20,245 nt of DNA from Acanthamoeba lenticulata (lineage: Eukaryota > Discosea > Longamoebia > Acanthamoebidae), in assembly GCA_002179805.1 (NCBI GenBank), contig NAVB01003632.1, forward strand, positions 1-20,245, in the 5' to 3' direction. A program made the position numbers and the translations under genes. Under the pieces are notes generated by a model. It did not search any database, was not told the origin of the DNA, and saw nothing but the letters and a program-made list of their open reading frames with translations. How positions within the stretch are numbered: the first letter of the stretch is position 1; each line of letters begins with the position of its first letter. Of the stretch, positions 1 to 7,638 are shown piece after piece.

Positions 1-57
1 GGCCGGGACGCGGATGGAGCCCTCATAAAACGAGGCCTGAAAAGAACCAAAAAATGA
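1..57 (+). CDS. possible 3' end of a plus-strand gene
   Basis: From base 1 a frame stays open for 18 codons and closes at a TGA at 55-57. The encoded tail is lysine and arginine rich and ends in RTKK. The sequence then turns AT-rich, as expected for a 3' untranslated region, and the next gene on the minus strand ends at 103, so a convergent arrangement would fit. The stretch is too short to name and could equally be chance. Confidence 0.2.
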   Translation, partial: GRDADGALIKRGLKRTKK

Positions 58-102
58 GTATTAAAATTATTCAAGTCAATAAGAAAAGGATTATAAAACG
101 GT

Positions 103-742
103 TTACACATGTACCAGCTTGGTCGGGAAGACGGTCGCGACGGCGGGCTGGTAGGAGAGCCACGGGTGGACGAGCCTCTCGCCATCCTCGGAGAGGGTGT
201 AAACGAAGAGGTTGACGTGGGCGGCCACTTCACCATCGATCACAATCGAAACCTTGAGGTGGTCCACCCCCTCGCTGCCCTGCACCAGGTAGTTGGCGCT
301 CGACTCGAGCTCCGACAGCAACACCTACAGAAAAGAAGAGAAAGGTTATTGGTTGCTGTAATAAATATTATAAAACAAAAACAAAACAACGAAACACCGA
401 AGATGATGATGATGATACCTTGCGGGCTTCATCGAAAGTGGAGGCCTCGACGGCGAGGTCAACAAAGTGAGAATGGAAAGGGATGAAGGCAGCGTGCTTA
501 TAAACGCCCTCGAGAGTGCGGCCGGTGGCGAAGTAGCAGACGCCGGCGTTGTCAAACTGGGTGTGAATCGTGTCGACGAGCTTGGCGAGGGCGAGGGCGC
601 GGGTCAGCTGGCGCTCGCCACCGAAGGGTCCCGGTCGGGAAATGTCGTGAACGAGGCGTTCATTGCTCTTGCAGACGAAGGCGAAGGACGAAGTGGCCAG
701 GCAAAAGAGCACCAGGCCCAAAAGTGCGAAGCCGCGATTCAT
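103..742 (-). CDS. small secreted protein, family unknown
   Basis: Two exons, 742-419 and 324-103, are joined by a 94-base intron with donor AAG/GTATC and acceptor CTGTAG, in phase 0. They give 181 residues. The N-terminus is a clear signal peptide (MNRGFALLGLVLFCLATSSF, cleavage likely near residue 21), so the product should enter the secretory pathway. The mature part has only two obvious cysteines, one just after the signal (FVCKSNE) and one at GVCYFATG, and no transmembrane segment. The second exon alternates hydrophobic and polar residues (SIVIDGEVAAHVNLFVY), which suggests beta strands; a cystatin-like fold is a loose thought, not a call. I do not recognise the family. It is divergently arranged with the F-box/GTPase gene across about 290 bases. 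Confidence 0.6.
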
Positions 743-1035
743 CTTTTAAAAAATGTCGTTTTCGTTCTTCTTCTTTATGTGCACGAACGAAACCTTCGCT
801 TTTGGCTGACGATTTCACACGGCCGGAAGAAGGAGAAGAGAACAACAAAGCAAGCCCGAAAGGTTGGACGACGTCTCTACGATCGGGCAGGAAAATAATG
901 AAGAAAAAATGCAAAGGAAAAAAAGAATAATGCATTCAGAGTATTCCCTCCTTTGAGATAGAAGCACACGTCGCGGACCCTCCACGCGAGAGTAAAGTCT
1001 CCTGTGTGCAGTTGGTTCGAAACAAGGTGGAGAAG
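743..1035. promoter_or_regulatory. divergent intergenic region
   Basis: These 293 bases separate the start of the secreted-protein gene (minus) from the start of the F-box/GTPase gene (plus), so they should hold both promoters and 5' leaders. The stretch is more AT-rich than the genes and is purine rich around 820-930. I see no convincing TATA box or repeated operator. Confidence 0.4.
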
Positions 1036-2475
1036 ATGGACGTCACCACATGCCACGCGGCTGTTGCTATCCCGCCCGAAGTTGCTTGTCGCATCTTCGG
1101 GTACCTCAGCGCAACCGATCTTTGCCGAGTGGGTGGTGTATGCCGCAGCTGGCGGGCCATGTCAAGCGATCCCATGTACGCTTCATAACGGCAGACCGCG
1201 GTGTCCGCCCACAACTGTTGTTGATACTTCTCGCTTATCTCGCGCAGGTTGTGGCGGGGCTTCTACCGAGAGACGTGCTGTCAAGTCTGGCCGCCCGATG
1301 ACCTCGACTCCATAGACTTGCGGTACGTGTCCCTTTGCCCCTGCGACGCCATGATCATGGTCAGGGCAGCGTTTCTGATCAGGCCTCTCGGATCAATCGC
1401 ACGTAGAGCGGAAGTGATCGAAGCCATCAACTTGAGCGTGGAGTGGGAGAGGGACCGCAGGGAGCAACTCAACAAGGCACGCGAGCGGTTTGTCGCCGAA
1501 GGCTGCATCCGCTTGTCCAGCGCTCCTCGAGTCGGCTTTAGCGTACAAGTCTCCATCCCAGAGTTGCAATTTATTAAACCGAACGTCAAACCTGATTCTA
1601 ACCACGTTGTCGCATTGCGCAGACCTTGCGGCCACTTAAGGTGGTGATCGTGGGCGACAGTGGCGTGGGGAAGACGACGCTCATCCAGACTTGGTCAACG
1701 GGTTCTGATATTCTCCCGCGCACCGTCGCGATCAAGGGCGGCCTGGACGTCGTTGTCAACCCCAGTGAGGCGCCAGGAGGTGCATCATTCCTGGCATTCG
1801 CATCAAACGCCGTCCGTAGAGCTTAGGTCGTGCTCTGTGGGTGGACATCAGGGAGCGTTCTGCGACCAACGGACCAGAATGCTGATGTTTTTCTGTTGTG
1901 CTACTCGGTGGTCGAGCCGGCCAGCTTGGAGCATCTGAGGTCCGTGGTCTCCTCTCTGTCTCTCTCTCTCAAGGCTCAGTCCTCGCTTGTTATTGCTATT
2001 GCTGTTGCTCTTACGCAGCTACTGCCCTCCAGGACACGCTGGCATCCCCAAGTGAAACGCTGCTGCCCGAACGCGCCGTTGGTGGTCGTTGGTATCAAGC
2101 GCGAGCCCGTTTCGGAAGACAAAGACACCAGTCCGGGCGAGGCCGAAGACGAATACGATGGTGGGAAAGCGGGTGGGGATGACGTCCCGTCCAGCGCAGC
2201 CACCCCTCAAGAACCTCCAACGCGGGTGCCTCAGGAACAAGCACTTGTTCTTGCCTTTGACATGTACGCCTCTCTATGATGAGCTTTGTCTTGGTCGTGG
2301 GCCCTGTGTTGATCCAAGTGCGCTGCCTACAAGGGATGCGGTGGCCTATGCCGAGTGTGGCGCACGAGAGGACAACGACGTCACCCAGCTCATGAGCCTG
2401 GCTGCAAACTTTGCAGTTTACGAGCCCCAGAACATTGTCGCTGACCGAGGCCGCGGTGGCTGTCTGCTCCAGTGA
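1036..2475 (+). CDS. F-box protein fused to a Rho-like GTPase domain with C-terminal CaaX box
   Basis: Proposed exons: 1036-1175, 1248-1542, 1623-1779, 1852-1939, 2033-2263, 2334-2475, giving 350 residues. A further in-frame 60-base intron at 1323-1382 (GTACGT...CAG) is possible. Residues about 8-50 form an F-box (IPPEVACRIFGYLSATDLCR, then VCRSWRAM and WRGFYRE), expected to bind Skp1. From residue about 150 the chain reads as a Rho GTPase: P-loop GDSGVGKT at 156-163, a switch I-like LPRTV, the Rho-type LRP...DVFLLCYSVVEPASLEHL, RWHPQVKRCCPNAPLVVVG, then AYAECGAR at the G5 site. The protein ends CLLQ, a CaaX prenylation signal. Guanine-specificity motifs are degenerate: IKRE replaces N/TKxD and CGAR replaces CSAK. 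Switch II is damaged or spliced out (see findings). The F-box exon joins the GTPase exon in phase 0, so one fused product is likely. It may be an SCF adaptor anchored to membrane by prenylation. Confidence 0.8.
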
Positions 2476-2507
2476 TGTTGTCAAGGTTTCCACACGTACG
2501 TGAACAA

Positions 2508-5041
2508 TTACGTATTTATGGGCGAGGTCGAGGGCGGGTTGAACGCAGCGATCACGGCGGAAATGCGCTCTCGGGAGCCCGGCAGGGCCAGGATGCTCGA
2601 GCTACACAGTTCCGAGACGTCCCGCATGGCGAGCCCGCGGACGAGCAGGGCGCGTATCCACGCCTCAATATCATCCGTGCTGGTGACCCAGTGGTAGGGA
2701 TGGCGGTAGCGCGGGGCTTGAAGCAACGTGCCGATCGACGCACCGTGCGCCAGCAGAAGGTCGAGCGTGTCGACGTCGCCCGGGCGCACACAGTGAACGG
2801 CATCGCAGGCGTCAAGATCAATCCCGGCCTCGAGCAGTGCGAGTAGGTTGGGGCGCCACTTGGCGGGGTCAGACGGGAGGAGGGTGGCGAGGAGGACCTC
2901 AAGCGGGCTTGTGTCGGCAAAGTAGCGCCGGCGCATGGGAATGAAGGCGCGAGGTCCGCTGAGCGGATAGCCATGCTTGACCAGACACGCGATCACCTCT
3001 GGCGTCGTTTGTGCGAGCCTTTCCGTTGTCCGCGCCAAAGGCTCCGCCTGCAGCTCGGCTCAGTACGTGAGTCACAAAGCCCCTGCACGAGTGTCGCATC
3101 AGCTGGCGGTGGCGTACGGGCGCGGTGAGGACCCCCAGGGTGAAGAGGCAATCGGCCATGGCCAAGACCTCTCGGCAGAGGTTGCGGCCGGGCCGCGGCC
3201 ACGAGAGTAAGCTGTGAAGCACCCACCGATGAACCTCCGCTCCGGGACCGATTAGTCCTCCTCGCTCGGCCAACAGCCGCACAATCTCCAGCTTGTTCGT
3301 GAGGGCCAGCGCCGATGTCGCTGGTCTCGTCACTACGTAGCATAGCGCCGTCCTTTGAAACATCTACGCAGCACACTCTGATGAGATTCTGATCAGAAGT
3401 TTCGTGCGCAGTGGGATGGATGAGACATGCCTTGTCGGGGGTGTTGGGAAGGGCGCCGTGGTCGAGCAGGAGCCGAACGAGCGCGACCGAGGGTGTCTTG
3501 GTCATGACGGCTGTGTGGATCGGCGGGTAGCGCGCATTGCTTGCGTTGGCGGCGGCTCCATGCTGGAGGAGCAGTGATGCCACTTCGACTCCCTCCGCCC
3601 CGCGCTGGGCCACGCGACCATCGTGAGCCACCTCATGTAGAGCCGTCACAGGGCGATGGACACTCACCTGGCTGGCGAGATGCAACGGATAGACGCCATA
3701 GGTATCCGGTACGTCGGCGCGTGCACCGCGGGCAAGCAGCGCGGCCACGATCGCGGGTTGGCAGCGGCGCACGGCCGCCATAAAGATCGACGACAGGTCA
3801 GTGTCTTTGCTAACGGCCTTTACGATGTCGTAATCGCCCGGAAGTTCACTCAGCAGGAACGAGATCACCTCCTGTCGATTCCTGGCGCACGCTTCATACA
3901 GCGCTGTTCCCCCGTGTGCGGGCAGCGTGTGAGTTGCCTGGAGCGAAAACAGGGCCATAGCGCACGAACCGGGATGGCCGCGGGTATTGGTGGAGCAGAG
4001 GATGCGCTCACGCATGTCCGCGTCGCACTGGGCGAGCACCGAACGCGCCAACTTTACATCGGCCTCTTCGCCTGTCCAGCCCTTGTATGTTAAGAAAAGC
4101 CTCAGCTCACATGTGAGCCAACTGTGGTACGTACACGCGGTGTGGAAGAGAGACTGGGCCATGAGCAGCGTGTCCGAGAAAGGTGCAATGGGCGCTGAGA
4201 TTCTGCGAGGAGGATGCCGACGCCTGCCCAGGCCGTGCAGAAAGAAGAATCTGGAACGGGGATCGCTGGCTACGTGCGGGTTGGACTCGATCAGCAAGTT
4301 CAGCATTTGCGGGTTCCTGCTCTTCACAGCCCAGTCCTCCGGCAAAGATCGAATGTCGCCAGAAGCGACCGTGCCGCCCACGATGGCACGGGCGAGACTC
4401 AAATAGGGTGATGCGGAAGCGGGGCCAAGCAAGCGTGCGACAGCTGCATGGTGGCCACACGTCATCGTCCACTGTAGCAGGCGTCGCATCATCGTGACTT
4501 CGGCCTCGCACCAGTTGTCGTTCCCTTGCCGATCTGCCTGCCAGGCGCCTCGAGTGATCCTGCGCGCGCAGGAATGAGGATTACATTCGTTACAGAGGCT
4601 AGTGCAACGGTTTGTGGAGAAGCAAACCGCAGGTAGGTGCGCAGGGAGTTGCGAGCGAAGAGGCGCCAGTCCCCACGCTTGGTTTGATGCACGCGCTGCT
4701 TGCGCGCTTCGCGTGCAGGCCGACCAGGACCCTCTCGGAATCGAACTGGCTGCGGTAGCTGTGGCGGGGCTGGCATCGGGCCGCCAAACTCAACCTCGTG
4801 CACCTGAGCCACAAAGGCGGATCGGTTAAAGTCAAATCATTCTTTCATTGGCGAAGGAGGGGTGTTCAAGTACTTGACGCCAGACGGCGCAGCCTAACGG
4901 CGAGGTGCCACTCAGGAACACACGCCATTCCCGGCAGACGCACTCAGCCTGGATGAGGCTGGAGAGGGGCAACCTTTCCAGCACGTGAATGAAGACTTCC
5001 GTCGGTAACGTTGCAAAACCCGCTTCTTGCTCCTCTTCCAT
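2508..5041 (-). CDS. F-box/ankyrin-repeat protein
   Basis: Five exons: 5041-4874, 4803-4628, 4559-3431, 3363-3118, 3047-2508, giving 752 residues. The first starts MEEEQEAGFATLPTEVFIHV, followed by LPLSSLIQAECVCREWRVFL, a clear F-box at residues about 9-48. A linker ends in DWRLFARNSLRTYLR. From residue about 139 ankyrin repeats follow, for example GGTALYEACARNRQEVISFL, LLARGARADVPD, GVYPLHLAS, RLLDHGALPN-type motifs, TNKLEIVRLLAERGG, VIACLVKHGYPLSG and TLDLLLAHGASIG. Several repeats are degenerate. This layout fits an SCF substrate receptor, with Skp1 bound at the N-terminus and substrate held by the ankyrin stack. Intron 3 (3430-3364) appears to use a GC donor (AAG/GCATGT). The stop lies 32 bases from the stop of the convergent F-box/GTPase gene. 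Its start is 181 bases from the stop of the Nudix gene, a stretch in which I see nothing distinctive. Confidence 0.85.
3364..3430 (-). other. candidate GC-AG intron
   Basis: This 67-base intron joins ankyrin exons of the F-box/ankyrin gene. It starts GCATGT after AAG and ends TGCGTAG. It is needed to pass from the frame of the repeat ending LPNTPDK to that of the repeat starting MFQRTALCYVV. No GT donor in the right phase is available without deleting repeat core. Confidence 0.55.
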
Positions 5042-5222
5042 CGCCCTTTGGTCTTATGCGCACGCAGCTTAATTTTTATTTTCCTTCTGGAATAATCTTA
5101 TTGGCAGTAACAACTGGTAATTTGTCGACGTGGTTCCGCGAGCGCCACTCCAAGACAACACAAGAGTCATGAAGAGCGAGAACAAGCCTACAAGCTTTAC
5201 AGGTGGGGCTAGCACACTGAGC

Positions 5223-6082
5223 TCAAATGCGCTCTGAGAAGGACTTGCACTCAATGGCATCAGGCGTGTGGCGACCAGTCTTGACGAAGAACTGGAGCGT
5301 GTGGGACACGGTAGGGAAGGCCAGTTCGTCCCACGGGATCTCGTCCAGGTCTACCAGCGCTACTTCAAGTGACTCCTCGCCAGCTGACACCTCATCAGTG
5401 GCCAACTTGCCGCGGTAGTACATGTGCACCTGCTCACCCGCGTGATCAGCACGACTAAGTTGCAATGGAGATGGAGCAAGAGCGGAAGCACCTGGCCAAT
5501 GCGTGGCACATCGTATAATGTAAGCAAGGACCCGGGCTCAACGATAGCGTTAGCCTCTTCTTTTGCTTCACGAGCGGCACCTTCCTGCACGGTCTCGCCC
5601 ACTTCCATGAAGCCTGCCTCGTGCTACGTTTAGTTCAGGTCAGGTGCGTTGACATCATGATGCGGCGACGCACCGGCGGGCAGAGTCCAATAGCCTTTTC
5701 GGGGCTCGATGGCTCGTCGACAAAGCAGCACCTTGCCACTAACGAGACGTGAGCTGCTTGTGGATTCAAATACCAATAATGGGGCAGTACGTACGTGGAT
5801 GAGAGAGCAACGACGCCTGCTACGATCTTTGGGTTTTGGTAGTTTATGAAGCCGCACTCGTGGCACACCGACCGCTCCCTCACGTCACCCTTAGGCACTG
5901 TCATCTTGAAGTTGGTCCGCCAACGCTTCGAGATTTCGTCCGTCCCATAGATCGCTGGTCCTGTGCCCGATGCCAATGTGCGCACTTGTCCCGGAACCAC
6001 CACGTCTCTTACCGTCTGCCAGCTCCGGCAGCTTGTTGTTGCCCGCCTCATCTTTCGTTATTTTACCGATTTTTATTTTCAT
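5223..6082 (-). CDS. Nudix hydrolase, NUDT23-like (FAD/ADP-ribose pyrophosphatase type)
   Basis: Five exons: 6082-6013, 5960-5795, 5738-5674, 5613-5492, 5429-5223, giving 209 residues. The order of motifs matches the plant NUDT23 family: [35 protein letters not shown], the Nudix box GFMEVGE...[21 protein letters not shown], and the C-terminal [14 protein letters not shown]. Such enzymes hydrolyse FAD or related nucleotide-sugar diphosphates with Mg2+ held by the REAKEE glutamates. The family normally has a two-CxxC zinc ribbon before the catalytic domain; here only CHEC is visible. The Nudix-box glycine after REAKEE is Asn. Exon 1 is the least certain: an ATG at 6051 in another frame reads through the proposed intron (6012-5961), but that intron has an excellent GTAAGA donor. 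The start is only 30 bases from the stop of the upstream same-strand gene. Confidence 0.87.
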
Positions 6083-6112
6083 TTTGTTTTTCCCAATCGA
6101 CACGCACGAAGT

Positions 6113-7369
6113 CTAGTGGGCCGGGGGCGCGGTGAACTTCTTGAGGTCCTCCCACACCCAGTTCATTTCCACACCATAGGTCTTGAGTATCTGAGCTGTA
6201 GCCTGCTTGGACGACGTGGTGTGCACAAAGGTATCAAAGCCTTGCCGCTGGCCCTGGTCTGTGCCTCCCAGCAGCTGCTCGTAGGCCTCCATCTCTCGGT
6301 GGATGATGTCGAGGTTGGAGGTCTCCCCGAGCTCCTTTCGCAGCGCCTGCAGTCAACACACCATGATTGTGTTGGCCTTCATCAGAGTGCGCAAAGTCAA
6401 CAACAGCGGAGGGTACCTTTTCCCTTTCGGCTGGGACCATGAGGCGCTCGCCAATTCGTTCTTGAACCCGCAGCGGGTCGGCCTTACAGAGGACAACAGA
6501 CGCGGAGAAGTTGCGCCGAATCTCTTGCATGAGGGACAAGTAGAGCGTGGCCTCTGGACGCTCGCGCGCGTAGTGAAAGGATGAAATGGGGCTTCGGTGG
6601 ACAAACACCAGGTTGCTCTTGTACTCCTTCCCGCCCTTCAATGACACCGCTGTGAGTGCACCGAGGAAAGAAGCACGTTCAACAAACAAAGAATACCTTG
6701 GAGAGCGAGGCAATGGTCTCGAGTGCATTGATGACCTTGTTGTTCCATCTCACCTGGAGGATGTCATGATCGGCTTTGGGCGAGTAGTGGTACTGACTCT
6801 GTCAACGTTGATCGAAGTGCTAACGTCAGTGACGGCAGGGAGGCTAAGAAGAAGAATCGCGTACGTCGAGAAGAAACGGCAAGTACGGGTGGAAGATGAC
6901 CTCGTAGCCCATTTTGTTGAGACGCCACAAGAGGTCCTTCTTGCCAGCGCCACCACAACCCTCAAGGAACACGAAATGAGCCTGCATGGGATGCGGTCGG
7001 TAAGTACTGGATCACACAAGCAGCTTGGCGCTCCAGGCTTGGCGTACCTCGCCCTTCTCCTTGGCTTGCAGCCGCTTCTGTTTCAGTGGTTCCAGCGTTG
7101 ACCAGAACGTCTTCTCTTGGGCGAAGGTGCGTGGATCTGGCAGATTGCCTGCCTCCAAGTTGGCGGAAGGATTTGTTTTGCTTTCCTTCTTGGATGTGCC
7201 GAACCAACGAAGCGTGCCTGGGGTGCACAACACTCTGGGGCATCGATTGATAAGAGAGAAGGAGCATACGAGTAGAATGTAGGCGGGCGTACCTGGCACC
7301 CGTAAGTTGCAGGCTGCGTCGCATGAAACCCACACTGGTGTTTCGAGTCGCTTGGGAGGAGAGTCGCAT
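6113..7369 (-). CDS. probable mitochondrial P-loop protein, nucleoside/nucleotide-kinase-like
   Basis: Six exons: 7369-7293, 7234-7048, 6981-6865, 6792-6697, 6635-6417, 6346-6113, giving 309 residues. The start MRLSSQATRNTSVGFMRRSL is basic, hydroxylated and lacks acids, typical of a mitochondrial targeting peptide. After a polar linker (QEKTFWSTLEPLKQKRLQAK) comes FVFLEGCGGAGKKDLLWRL, a P-loop-like segment in the setting found in deoxynucleoside and thymidylate kinases, followed by GYEVIFHPYLP. Later motifs also resemble that superfamily: VRWNNKVINALETIASL, VFVHRSPISSFHYA (where kinases have DRSP), LYLSLMQEIRRN, and ADPLRVQERIGERL, a lid-like arginine-rich stretch. The Walker A Ser/Thr is Lys (GKK), and the catalytic Asp of DRS is His, so activity may be lost or altered. 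The acceptor of exon 5 (6635) and that of exon 4 (6792 or 6798) are uncertain. A specific enzyme cannot be named. Confidence 0.65.
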
Positions 7370-7638
7370 CGTGTCGTACGACGATCAGGAAGGACAGTGA
7401 GCAAGAGGTTGCGCGTGCAGTGACGCACTAATCCGTCTCTCTTTCGTGTTGTCTGGAGAAGACGAAGAAATGTTACAAAAAGAAATAACACTAGAAAAGA
7501 TCGAAGGAAAGTCCAGACCTGTCGCACAGGTGGACGGAGCAGAAGCACTCTTCTCTGGAACGCGTTTAGAGCTCCTTCCATCCTTTGGAACGAATTGTAC
7601 CTCCTAATTGGGGACAGCATTCGTTCATTCAAGGAACG
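7370..7638. promoter_or_regulatory. divergent intergenic region
   Basis: These 269 bases lie between the starts of the mitochondrial kinase-like gene (minus) and the leucine-rich-repeat gene (plus), and should contain both promoters. I see no canonical TATA box or clear repeated motif. An open frame of the minus strand crosses the region but lacks family-like features. Confidence 0.4.

Noticed and set aside
4088..4130. Possible intron in the large ankyrin exon (GTACGT followed by a pyrimidine tract and ACATACAAG)
   Set aside because: Removal would be 53 bases and break the ankyrin frame that continues on both sides.
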